Assembly: GCA_014529385.2 (NCBI GenBank)
Contig: CM043968.1
Span: forward strand, 125,075,518 to 125,139,517
Direction of reading: 5' to 3'
Source: Adiantum capillus-veneris
Taxonomy: Eukaryota > Streptophyta > Polypodiopsida > Polypodiales > Pteridaceae
Length of the DNA: 64,000 nt
Below are positions 1 through 10,019 of the stretch, piece after piece. The position numbers and the translations under genes were made by a program. The notes under the pieces were generated by a model. It did no database searches. It was not told the origin of the DNA and worked only from the letters and a program-made list of their open reading frames with translations. Position 1 is the first letter of the stretch; every line of letters begins with the position of its first letter.

Positions 1-683
1 CTATCATAGCATCATCAATGGCATCTGTGCGAGATTCAACTGTCATGGGGGTGGGTAATGTATCATTTTCAAGTTTAGCACGGTCAACATCTGTATGCAC
101 ATCATCATGCACAACCTGCACATCAACTGCATTAGGCACATTTGGAACAAATTCAGCAGTATTAGTAGGTGTGCAGGGATCAACTGTATCAAAAGAGTCC
201 TTTTTTTTTCCTGTAACCCCCTGTGGAAGCTGTATCACCCCCTCTTGGATTCTTCACAGGATAAGACTGAGCCAGTGAACCTACAGACCCATCAACTGTA
301 TCAAAAGACACTTTTTTTTTGCCTGTAACCCCCCTGGAAGCTGTAGCACCCCTTCTTGGATTCTTTACACGATAAGACTGAGCCAGTGAACCTACAAACC
401 CCTCATCTAGAAACCCTGAAGAGCGAGTGCGTCTCATGCAAGTTTCTCTTTTTTCAGCTTCTTGATTATCTACGACAAGAGAAAGTAGAAACATATTACT
501 AAACATGTACAGAAAATAAATCAAATAGTTTGCAACTACTCGATGCAAAGAATTAAGAGACATGTCACTAACAAATTCCAACACTTGATTCATCAATGAG
601 AATGGATACAATAGGGGTGCAATGGATTGCACATGCCTTCTAAAGACATCTTCTAATTGCATGAAGTTACAAAAAAAACACAC
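1..683 (-). pseudogene. Coding-like segment with 37-residue tandem repeat, runs off left edge
   Basis: I do not recognise the product. On the minus strand an open frame follows directly, in the same frame, after the TGA at 684-686. It contains two tandem copies of a 37-residue unit (core VGSLAQSY.VKNPR.G, then a lysine run and FDTVD). The second copy carries one extra base around 210-225, which shifts the frame. After this shift an open, acidic, Asp/Val/Thr-rich frame continues without a stop to position 1, so the coding region probably extends beyond the window. A possible 3' splice site (CTTGTCGTAG then ATAATC) lies near 466. It may be the distal part of the gene at 684-3647, separated by a nonsense codon, or a separate exon of that gene. 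The extra base could be mutation, an intron edge or an assembly error beside the A9 runs. The reading frame is clear; the gene model is not. Confidence 0.45.
190..425 (-). repeat. Two tandem copies of a 111-bp coding repeat
   Basis: The segments around 190-300 and 301-425 align with each other (shared GATAAGACTGAGCCAGTGAA and a T9 run). The period is 111 bp, which equals 37 codons, so the duplication keeps the frame. One copy has an extra base before the T9 run. Confidence 0.75.
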
Positions 684-3647
684 TCATTGCTTTGCATTTG
701 GTTTCTTTCTCTTCCTAAATGAATCAAGAGGTATATCCATTGCGGGACTTCCACCTAAGTTCTTGGGAGTCGATTTCTTGCGCTTTGGTGTTGGCTTCTT
801 CCCCGATGAAGGGGGTGTTGCTATCACTACATCTGCAACTGCCTCATCTGATGCATCATCTCTAGTGTCCACACTTGGTGATGCTTTGGCACTCAACGAA
901 GAACGCAACAACCTTCTTGGAGTTAGTTGTTGCCTAGGTGATTTGACTGCAGAAGACTTTACCATCAAGATGTCTTCAACTACTCCACGTACTGCATCCC
1001 CTACGGCAGACTCCCAGGCTGCATCCCACGGGTAGACTCCGCTTCAAGGCCTGGCTGCATCCCTGGGGTAATCAGGCCATTCTTCCTTGTGGAATGCATC
1101 GTCTTGTTGGAGCAAGCATGCGATGATTATTCTACAAAGCAAGCTATTTACAAAGTCTCACTTGGAGTATCCCAAAATACACACATAAATACTGATTTTG
1201 GTACCTACTAGTGGCCTGCGTAGAGACTCTCTCTGTTTTTGTCCTCAATGATTCTTGTATACATGTCTCTGCTGCAATGTCTGTACCTGCAAATGATTTC
1301 ATTAAATGCAAGAGTTTAAACTACCAATGGAAAGTGGGCCTGCAATAGTAGTAGTAAATAATTGACACAGTGACTACCTGCACTTGATTCTTTCATCTCA
1401 CTCTTCACATTCAGACCAATCATATGCTTAGCTCTAGGGGGAACAGACATGTTGCAATCTAGTGCAACACAATAGCCATAGTCCCTACATACATGCGCGA
1501 AGCATAGCATATGGTACACATGGGTGCAAGGCAGGGAGAATACATCCAAGCTTCTGGCATCGAACCGGAATCCACATCCTACACAATGGTAGAACCCATT
1601 AAGTGCCACCTCGCTAATGCTTTGCTTAAAATCCACAGGAGGAAAAGGCTTCATCAAACTGGCTCCCACGTTATGTGAAGTCCTCTCCATGGTAACACAA
1701 AATTTAAAGTGCCATGATTCCTGTGCTATGTTGGTCTCTACTTCTGCAAGTAGTGCCTGTGAAACAAAGAAGACAACACATCTAATTTAAGTCTCAATAA
1801 CCCAACAAAAGTAGATTGCTGAAAAGAATATGTAGCGTGAATCTTATCCCTTATTTGCAATACCACATATAAGACAAGCACTTACTCTATATGCTATAAA
1901 CACAAGCTTGATGTGGTATATGATATGCATTGTGCTATATAGAACATAACACAGTCCAAGTATAATGTGCTATAAGTGCTACATAGAGTATGCACTGTAG
2001 ATCATAGCAGAGAGACTTTTTAAAATACCAGATATAGCCCAAACATTTTCTCTATATGCTATATAGCACAAGCTTGTTGGGTATATGATATGCAGTGGGC
2101 TATATGAGACATAGCACATAGCATATAGCACAAATATTGTGCTATGTAGCACATAGCAAAAATAGAGATTGTGCTATATAGCACAATTCACTATTCCACA
2201 CACTCTAGGGATATATTGTGAACATATAACATACAAAATGTGCTATTTAGCACATAGCACATAAAAAGATTGTGCTATGTAGCACATATCAATATTTAAC
2301 ACACACTTCAGGGCTATACTGTGAGCATATAGCATACAGGTATGCTATGTCCATTGTGCTATGTATCACATAGCACATAACCACACAAAGCACATAGCAT
2401 AGAATCACACACATTCCAAATAGATGAGGGTAATATTGTGAACATGATGCACCTAGATTGAACTATAAAGCACATAGCACATAACCACACATAGCATATA
2501 ATCACCCACTCCATGAAGATGATGGCTATGTTGTGACCATATAGCACATAGCACATAGCATATAACCACCCACTCCATGAAGATGATGGCTATGTTTTGG
2601 CCATATAGCACATATTTTGTGCTATATAGCACATAGCAGAAATAGAATATGCTCATATAGTACATAACCATACAATCCATAACACTCTAACCACATAACC
2701 ACATGGAAGTGAACCACATACTCCAAAACAAAGTGAAGCACATGTAGGAGGGTATGTACCTTTGCTTTAGCCACATTGGCTTCTAATTCAGCAACGTTCT
2801 CTCTAGTAGTACTCGAGAACTGTCCAATCAAACCAATCAGGCGTTGTCGAGCTACAGGGTCTTGCACGCAATCAATCTCTGTTTGCAACTTTATGGCCAA
2901 AGTGTTTGAGCTTTGAGCACCCTCAGCCCTATGCAATTCTCTGACTTGATCCTCTACCTGCTTCTTTGCACCCTCAAGTCTTGACTTATAGTCTTGCAAT
3001 CTGCCCTCTACAATATTCTTCATTTCTGCAAGTGCCCTGCTATCCTCCTCTGCCAATTGTACCAAGCATCCTCCTGTAGGTGCGCTTGACAATGGTACAG
3101 ACGTACCTTCTATTTTCAATGATGATCTGGTAGAGGCAGCAGTGGTTTTGGAACCTCTCCCTCTACCACTCATCTGCTCTTCCCACCTCTTGATCTTGTT
3201 TTGTAAGTTGTGTCTTTCTTCTGAGGCTCTCATTGCCCTCTCTGCAAAGATAGCCCAAGAAATTTGATGTTTGCCAGATTCACTGCAGTTTTCCAATGCA
3301 AAGGCCTTTGCAAATTGATTCCCTACTTCATACATGAAGGGACCCTCTTGGTAGACATCCCAGTGTTTCCACACAAGCTTTTGTAAAAACTCCGACCGAG
3401 CATGGTATGCATTCACTTTCTTCTGGCTACCCGGAATAGGCTTTGGGCATATAAAAACAACTTCCCAATCCTCCTCAGAGATGTCATTGTTTCCTGTCAA
3501 GCTACGCGGATCAACTCCCTCCAATGGCAATCCACGCTCCATATGAAATTCCTCGGCAAGACGACAAAACTTCGTATGCAGAGGTGGTTCAATGTTCTTA
3601 ACTAGACTGCTGCTTGCTTGAATCGGATGCTTTGAGGAAGGGGCCAT
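684..3647 (-). CDS. Spliced gene: uncharacterised coiled-coil protein with RING-like Cys/His cluster
   Basis: I do not recognise the family by name. A consistent spliced model can be read: exon 1 at 3647-2760 (ATG, 296 codons, donor AAG/GTACAT), exon 2 at 1756-1378 (acceptor TTTCACAG, donor CAG/GTAGTC), exon 3 at 1286-1205 (acceptor TTTGCAG, donor AG/GTACC), exon 4 from 1131 (acceptor TTTGTAG). Phases 0, 1 and 2 match at each junction. The N-terminal 150 residues are globular (ISEEDWEVVF, HWDVYQEGPF, FAKAF). Residues about 200-280 are a charged coiled coil. Exon 2 has a cluster reading CVGCGF, LPCTHVYHMLC and DC, which resembles a RING/zinc-binding fold. Exon 4 meets an in-frame TGA at 1044-1046, then the same frame continues through a Lys/Arg/Ser/Pro-rich, nuclear-type tail to a second TGA at 684-686. 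The protein therefore ends near residue 478, or the copy is decaying. A paralogue lies at 61.2-62.0 kb. Confidence 0.7.
1860..2660. repeat. Palindromic satellite inside intron 1 of the left gene
   Basis: This stretch is dense in the self-complementary motif TGTGCTATATAGCACA and its variants (TAGCACATAGCA, ATGTGCTATGTAGCACAT). It includes longer tandem units such as two near-identical copies of CCACTCCATGAAGATGATGG plus flanks at about 2500-2610. It lies wholly between the donor at 2759 and the acceptor at 1757 of the minus-strand gene, so it would be transcribed and spliced out. Confidence 0.85.
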
Positions 3648-3934
3648 GATGTAGTCTCAAGTGATATACCTGCACATCATCCAATGAACTCATGAGATGT
3701 GGTGTGCCCTCGCTTATCATCACTGCTAAAAAGAAACAAGAACTTCATGGGCCTGCTCTTGTAAGCAGGGCATTCAAGGTGATGTGCTATGGGATTTGCC
3801 CCAAGATTTCATGCAGCTTGTGGACTAGCAAATTACCTTGGGAGATCGCCTCTTGTTGCAAATGAGCAAGGTGTGGCACTCATGCAGCTCCAAATGCACC
3901 TTAATGTAGCTAAATGATCCCAGGTGGGGCGCGC
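3648..3934. other. Upstream region of the left gene, cut by element G
   Basis: This is the 287 bp between the gene's start codon and the 3' LTR of element G. I see no ORF. Any promoter of the minus-strand gene further upstream is displaced or supplied by the LTR. I could not identify a convincing TATA box here. Confidence 0.4.
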
Positions 3935-4244
3935 TGTCGAGAAATTTGCGGTCCTGCTAGGAAAGCACCGGGCTTATGGCTGTGAGAGTTTGTGAGAGAA
4001 CTCAACAAAAACTATATGAAGGAGTTAAACCATAGATGCCATGAAGACTAGGTTTTGGAAAGAAGTGCAATCAAACAAGACTCACTCTTTCTCTCTTGCA
4101 CTCACACACACACACAAAGAAAGAACGCAAAAGAGAATGTCAAAACAATACGAAGATGAAAACATCAAGGCTATGGTCATATCGTATCATGGGTAATATG
4201 AAAGGGTTAATGGATGAGTTAATGGCATTCAATCTTGGCATTCA
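3935..4244 (-). repeat. 3' LTR of element G
   Basis: It starts TGAATGCC on the minus strand and ends in CA (plus-strand TGTCGAG at 3935). It contains a short CA repeat and a CTTTCTCTCTTGCA tract. It is about 98% identical to 9711-10019. Confidence 0.93.
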
Positions 4245-5314
4245 AGCCCCTCTTGCCAAGGTAGTACATTCCATGTGGGAATTGTATCCTCAATCGGCAT
4301 CACTGGCTTTTGACCATGCATTAGCTCCGCAGGCATGTAGCCAGTTATTGAGCTATGTGTTGTACGATCAGCCCATAAAGCATATGGTAACAATTTTGGC
4401 CACTCACCAACTCTTCCTTCGCAAGCCTTGGCCAAAGCTTTGATGATAGGAGGATGCCCTCTTTCACTCTTTCCATTGCCTTTAGGGTTGTAAGCTATAG
4501 TAAGAGAAAGCTTGATCCCTAATCTAGAAAAGAACTCCCTTGCTTCTTCGGCATCCAGTTCACCTCGATCTGCAGTGATTTTTCCCACACAACCATAACG
4601 GCAAATCACCTCATCAAGAAGGAATTTGCACACAGCTTCTGTGGTCTTAGCTCTTAATGCTCTTCCTTCAACCTGGTTAGTTAGGTCCTCTCATGCAAGA
4701 ACCAAGTATCTCATCTGCCAGAGTCCTAAAGGCATCGTGACTAGATCCACAACCCATTTATACTGCATGGCTAGTGGATATGTAGGGTGCAATCCATCAC
4801 GATGTCGAACATTTGAATACATTTGACAAGTTACACATGACTCTACAAACTGAGATACATCTTTATACATACCCTTCCACCAGTATTTTTCTTTCAACTT
4901 GGAGAAGGTTTCCCACACACCCCTGTGTCCAGCCCATAGACTCTCATGAAACTCTTGCATGAGCTTTACTTGAGTCTCTTTTTTACATATAATCTGTTGT
5001 GGTGTAGCACCCTTTTGTTTAGGATGCTTCCACAAGTAACCATCCCTTAAAAAGTACCCATATGCTTTCCTGCGTATCCTCTTGAATTCTTGTTCAAACC
5101 AATCATCCTGTTTTGTTAGAGTACTCAAGTACCTTCCAATAGAAAGCCAATCACCTTCATAAAGATCTTTCAAGAACAATTCAAGTGAATTAGTCATGCA
5201 GACATTGTTACCTTTGACATGAGAGATAGAATAGAATTTTGTGCCTACATCATCTCCCTCATCAATCATTTGTGACTCATCTTCATACCTTGCCCTTGAT
5301 AGCATATCTGCCAC
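4229..5314 (-). pseudogene. Element G integrase (one TGA)
   Basis: This is the C-terminal part of the pol polyprotein, which inserts the cDNA copy into the genome. It begins with the end of RNase H (ADMLSRARYEDES). Next comes an HHCC-type zinc domain (HESLWAGH, then CVTCQMY) and the catalytic core: first Asp in YKWVVDLV, second in TADRGE, and Glu in NGKSERGH. The triad is therefore present, although DRGE replaces the common DNG. An in-frame TGA at 4691-4693 splits the core (VLA, stop, EDLTNQ), consistent with CGA to TGA. The frame is shifted relative to the reverse transcriptase at about 5315-5325. No chromodomain is visible; the reading ends in the LTR. Confidence 0.88.
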
Positions 5315-5324
5315 TGTATTGTCT

Positions 5325-6515
5325 TTACCTGCAATGTTGCTTAGACTCGCGATTTAAGGACTTAATGTAGGCAATCCACCGCAACATAGCAATGTCTGGT
5401 GTTGAGCAGCTTGTAATCATCCCAAGAAGTGGTAGACAATCTGTTTCTACAACCACACATGCACCAATTAGGTACTCTTTCCCACTTTTCAAGGCTGTAA
5501 CCATACCCCATAACTCTCTCTTTATCTGTGGATAGTTTCTTTGGCGAGCACTTAGTACCTTTGCTCCAAATCTTACCACATACCTGTGTCCTTCTTTGTC
5601 ATCTTGCCCTATTGCCCATCCAATCCCTGTAGGACTGGTGTCTACTGTCACAATTACTGGCCTTTGACACTCATAGTCTACCTTTCTCAAAGTTGTTGCT
5701 GACTGGAGCAACTCCTTTAGCTTTTTCATGGATTTTACATGTGCTTCTGTCCATTTAAACTTCTGATTCTTTCTAAGCAGCTGATAAAGAGGATCAGCTA
5801 CATGTGCATAATGTGGAATCCAAATAACATAGAAGACACATGCTCCCAGAAACCTTCTAACCTCAGTGATGCTAGTGCATGTTTCTTTCATTCTTTGGAT
5901 GGCATCTACCTTTGATGGACAAGGTTTCCTACCATATGGCCCGCACATGTGCCCCACAATGAGCACTTCTTTGACACCAAACATAGACTTTTTCCCTGAC
6001 AATGTAAGATTCACTTCTTCCAACCTAGACAAAATTTTATCACAATCATTTATGTGATTTACCACAAACCTGCGACATCCCTTGAGATCCAAAGCTTCAT
6101 CTTTGTCACTTTCTTCACATCCTTTGATAGGAAAATCATCAATGAAAGGCATTGTGATTTGAGGAATAAAGTCACGTAAGACCTTATTCATCCTATTCAT
6201 CATATGTGCAACCGAGTTGGTTGCTCCCTGTGGCAAGGTACACATCCTTACCAAACCCAAAGGTGTCCTCATGGTTGTCAAGTCTCTGCTTTCGATTGCA
6301 AGCTGAAATTGATCATACCCTGAGTAGAGATCCCCCATTGAGTAGATTGCCCTCCCTGCAAACGCCTCTGCAAATTCATCCACAATTGGACATGTACCTA
6401 CATTTCTAATTGTCACCTTGTTCACTGGTTGCATATCTTGGATGAAGCGTAGAGAACCATTCTTCTTTGGAACTGTGAACCACCTGTTTGAGTATGGATC
6501 ACAAGAAGGCTCCAA
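5325..6515 (-). CDS. Element G reverse transcriptase and RNase H
   Basis: This 396-codon frame carries the fingers/palm motifs WFTVPKKNGSLRFIQD, GDLYSGYDQF (first catalytic Asp) and LPQGATNSVAHMM. The active site reads FIDD, where most Ty3/gypsy elements have Y[VIL]DD. The connection domain (VRRFLGACVFY.IWIPHYA.VADPLY) and RNase H (VTVDTSPTGIGWAIGQ, RNYPQIKRELWG, ETDCLP) follow. It polymerises cDNA from the element RNA and removes the RNA strand. Upstream, the same frame continues into 6519-7262 across a single TGA at 6519-6521. I judge it almost intact. Confidence 0.93.
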   Translation of the reverse strand: MEPSCDPYSNRWFTVPKKNGSLRFIQDMQPVNKVTIRNVGTCPIVDEFAEAFAGRAIYSMGDLYSGYDQFQLAIESRDLTTMRTPLGLVRMCTLPQGATNSVAHMMNRMNKVLRDFIPQITMPFIDDFPIKGCEESDKDEALDLKGCRRFVVNHINDCDKILSRLEEVNLTLSGKKSMFGVKEVLIVGHMCGPYGRKPCPSKVDAIQRMKETCTSITEVRRFLGACVFYVIWIPHYAHVADPLYQLLRKNQKFKWTEAHVKSMKKLKELLQSATTLRKVDYECQRPVIVTVDTSPTGIGWAIGQDDKEGHRYVVRFGAKVLSARQRNYPQIKRELWGMVTALKSGKEYLIGACVVVETDCLPLLGMITSCSTPDIAMLRWIAYIKSLNRESKQHCR

Positions 6516-6518
6516 GAT

Positions 6519-7262
6519 TCACATTTTGATTTTCTCATTCAGTAGCTCTACTAACTTTGGCAAATGAGCCTTTGGAACCGGAATAGGCCCCAGATTCCAA
6601 GGCACATGAGGTATTGTGAAAATTATCATAGGAGCTACAATATAAGAATCAACACATCCTATCTCATGTGGCTCAAATGCAAAAGCCTTACCATGCTTGG
6701 AAAGCATTTCTTTGAAGCACTTTGTCTCCTCTTGTGTTAGAAACTCCTCGCAACCAATCTGCAACTCTTGAAAGGACTCCTTTGTGAAGGTATGCCCGAT
6801 CTTTTTAGGATTACTCAAACTTGGTTGTAAAGAAGCCTGCTCAATCTTTTCCCTGTTGTTGGGTGGTAAGGGTGAAGCTACTGGTTTCTCCTTCTTTGCT
6901 ACACTCTTGTATTTAGTTTCAACATGGACTTCTGGGCCAACTGTTTGGCTTTCTTTAAAGGCTTCTATTACTTGATACATTTCCATAGAGCAAACTTCCA
7001 CAACTTCATTTTCAAGATGCAAACTAGACCTCATTATAGCATCAAGCTCACCCATAGTATCTACAAAAGAAACTTGTTCACACAAACCCAAAACATTTTC
7101 AGTAGGCTTTAGCAACCCACTCTTTTTCATGCCTATTTGTACATTATGCACATATTGCCTCTCATATCTCTTCAAATCTTCAAGTTTTATAAAACATACT
7201 GATCCATTCCTTGTTACCAAGGAGCTCATCGAGAAAGTTTCACCTATTTTTGGATCAAGCAA
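6519..7262 (-). pseudogene. Element G protease-RT linker region
   Basis: A 247-codon frame between protease and reverse transcriptase, in the same frame as the RT and ended by TGA at 6519-6521. Its end (PWNLGPIPVPKAHLPKLVELLNEKIKM) matches the segment just before the RT fingers, where an 'inhibitor loop to RT' linker is expected. The rest is charged and without a domain I recognise. It is shifted one frame from gag-pro upstream (join near 7262-7298). Confidence 0.75.
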
Positions 7263-7297
7263 GACCCTTTTTCTTTCTGTACCACTGCAATCCCGCT

Positions 7298-9657
7298 TTA
7301 CAATGGTACTTGGCCAAAACCCATCATTTCTCTATGATCATGAAACTCTTTGCTTACCTTTGGTAGAGAATGTTCTCTGAGGTTGTCACGATTTATTTCA
7401 TGGTTTACACAGACTGTGAGAAATTGGACAGCACGTTTACCATCTTTGCTACGTATCCTAGCATATGTTGAACCATTGTCCAATACCTTTGTTTCCATTC
7501 GAAATCCCACAATGTAGGGTTGTCCAAGGATGAGATGATATGAAGATGTATCCTGAACAAAGAAGTTTTGGTCATTCTTTACATCACCTATTGTCACCTT
7601 CACACCTGGAAATGCTGCATACAATTCACCGGATGAATTGTTTGCCACTTTTACCATCCAACCATGATCTGTGTCCATTGGCCATTTGCACTTGTTGTAG
7701 AGACTCTTTGACATTATGTTTATTTCTGAACCATGGTCAATCAAGGCAACAAATGGCTCTTCAAGATCACCTACCTTGACCAAAGTTTCTGTAGTAGCCC
7801 TTGCCCAATGACTTCGTGAATAGTAACTCCTAGGAATATCTTCAACTTCTTCATCATCATTTGAGAAATGCACTTGATTCACTCTCCCACTAGATTGGTA
7901 GCATCCTACCATAGCTCTATCATTCTCCTTATTTTGCAGTTGCATCCCTTGTGTCTTTGAGGTTTCCCCTTTAACCTGTGGACGAGAAACTTCAGCAAGG
8001 GTTTGCCTCTTCCTCTTGATGATGTCAATGATCTCCTCGTGGAATTCACGCTTTGCAATGCCAAGAGCTTCTCCCAAAGTGAACTCAAGCTTGCTATTCA
8101 AGATCCTTTCCTCCAAGACTTTCTTTAAATCTGTAGCAACCTCAATATCAGATTGTAGTTTATAAGTTGGGCCTTTTGTCTTACCTTTCGTTGGCTCTTT
8201 CTTCTTTCCTGTTGTAGACTCCTCCATGAGTACTTCAGGTGGAGATGCTCCTTGTGTTGAGGGTGTTTGAGAAGGCATTGAGTTGCTTCTTCCCCCACTT
8301 CTAGAAGCTCTTTTTGATGGTCCTTCATCAGCATTCTCACGTTTGCGCTTCTCTTCTACAATTGCCTCATTTTGTTGGCATTTTGTAATGTAGGCATGCA
8401 CTGACAATGAGTCCACTGGATCATTCGATCCTGTTTCTAGACGTATGCAATCACCTGCTTCATGTAGAATCTCTTTTGTAAGCTTTCCCTTTTTAGCTAA
8501 TTGCATGACATTTGGCCAAATTTGACCATGATGGTCACTCACCTCTTCATCACAAAAATGTTCAATTTTTACTCCATAAATAGCTGCCTCAACTGAAGAG
8601 GTGGCATGCTTGGTTGCCATATCTTCAACTAAGGTTTGCATTCCCCCCTTCCCAAAGTTAGTTCTCAAGGGTAGACCTGTCTCTCTTAAGTGGATTTTAC
8701 CATCCTTAAAAAAGACAACATCTTTTGACAAAGCATCACTAAAATCATCACAATCCCTTCTTACATGGTCTGTACTATCACACCAAATACATCTATTAAC
8801 AAACCCTTCTTTGGGTTGTTGTCTTTGCCTAGGAAGTGGCCCTGATGGTTGGCCTTTTTCTTCAAGCTTTGCAAACTTCACCTTCAAGTCGTGCATTCCC
8901 TTCACAAGCTCATCTAGCATGGACTCATCAAACTTAGGAGCGATAAAAGTAGGCTTTACCATTTTGTCAGAAGTTGAGGTGGAAGGACTTGTAGTGTTTA
9001 CTACCATCTTGTCCCTTCTTCTTTGTCGTTTGGCAAGCAGTGAGACAGCACCTTCAACCTCATTCCAGTCGGTCTTTAGTCCTTGCTCAGCATCATTATC
9101 TTCAAGAAGAAGCTCCAAATTTTCTTGAAACTCTTTACCTGCAGCTTGTAAGAAAAGATCTGTCTTCTCTGCATCTAGTGTGGCCCTTTCTGTCCTTGTG
9201 AGTTGTGCATAGCGCCGCTCAAATTCCCTAAGTAGTTCTGTTATTGATAGTCCTTGCTTTGGCTTGACTACCCATTCTAAGAATGTCCTTTTGGTCACTC
9301 TCTCAGATTCCTCCGTGAAATATTCCTCCTTTAAAGCTACTTTGAGTTCTTCCCAATTTCTCCCATGCCCTAACATGCTCCCTAATTTCCGGAGCAACAA
9401 CTAGCTCAAAGCTTTGAATCATCTCACCTTCTGACACGCGATGCAGCTCCATCTCCTTCACATACTCGCGTAAGTACTTGGTTACATCTTTGCCATTGAA
9501 CTGATCCATTCTGTTGACGACCTTGTATGGCCTTCGTTGCTGAAATCTCCTTTCTTTCAGTAGCATGTTGTTGTTGCATGAACATTGCAAATGCTTGAAA
9601 CATTTGCATTGTTGTTGGGTCAAAATGCATACCCTGTTGCTCAACATGATCACCCAT
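7298..9657 (-). pseudogene. Element G Gag and protease
   Basis: Gag forms the particle. The likely start is ATG at 9657 (MGDHVEQQGMHFDPTTMQ). A frameshift in about 9540-9570 and another near 9375-9400 separate this start from the long frame 9400-7298. The long frame holds a Retrotrans_gag-like helical region (VKPKQGLSITELLREFERRYAQL), one CCHC-like zinc knuckle (CIWCDSTDHVRRDC), a long charged middle, and a retropepsin site reading ALIDHGSEINIMS, followed by HLILGQPYI. The active-site triplet is DHG instead of D[ST]G. The same family also departs from consensus in RT (FIDD). The two frameshifts suggest this copy is not translated intact. Confidence 0.88.
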
Positions 9658-9690
9658 GGTTACCCACAAACTCTCACCCTAGCAGATTCG

Positions 9691-9704
9691 CGTCGGGTTC
9701 ACCA
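9691..9704 (-). promoter_or_regulatory. Primer binding site of element G
   Basis: On the minus strand TGGTGAACCCGACG begins six bases inside the 5' LTR end (LTR...CGACA, TATTTT, TGG). Position and TGG start fit a tRNA 3'-end complement. I cannot name the tRNA with certainty. Confidence 0.75.
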
Positions 9705-9710
9705 AAAATA

Positions 9711-10019
9711 TGTCGAGAAATTTGCGGTCTTGCCAGGAAAGCACCGGGCTTATGGCTTTGAGAGTTTGTGAGAGAACTCAACAAAAACTATATGAAGGAG
9801 TTAAACCATAGATGCCATGAAGACTAGGGTTTGGAAAGAAGTGCAATCAAAGAAGACTCACTCTTTCTCTCTTGCACTCACACACACACAAAGAAAGAAC
9901 GCAAAAGAGAATGTCAAAACAATACGAAGATGAAAACATCAAGGCTATGGTCATATCGTATCATGGGTAATATGAAAGGGTTAATGGATGAGTTAATGGC
10001 ATTCAATCTTGGCTGACCA
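9711..10019 (-). repeat. 5' LTR of element G
   Basis: It is near-identical to 3935-4244. Identity is clear up to 10013. The last six bases fit a TG-starting LTR (TGGTCAGCC on the minus strand) with changes relative to the other copy. Confidence 0.9.

Larger units (their letters stand above)
3935..10019 (-). mobile_element. Element G: nearly complete Ty3/gypsy retrotransposon
   Basis: It has two LTRs of about 310 bp (3935-4244 and 9711-10019), differing at roughly five substitutions plus a CA-repeat length change. That is about 98% identity, so the insertion is recent. A PBS lies at 9691-9704 and a purine tract (GGCAAGAGGGGCT on the minus strand) at 4245-4257. The order is gag, protease, reverse transcriptase, RNase H, integrase, which is the Ty3/gypsy order. 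Only a few frameshifts and two TGA codons break the coding region. The outer LTR ends begin TG (minus), but I find no matching 5 bp target duplication. The first bases of the two LTRs also differ (TGGTCAGCC versus TGAATGCC), so one end may have changed after insertion. Confidence 0.92.

Noticed and set aside
684-1046. Selenocysteine or recoded TGA in the left gene
   Set aside because: Land plants lack the selenoprotein machinery and TGA bias is explained by C-to-T decay seen across the window.
8601-9128. Plus-strand ORF of 175 codons
   Set aside because: It is antisense to the gag zinc-knuckle region of element G and has no independent support.
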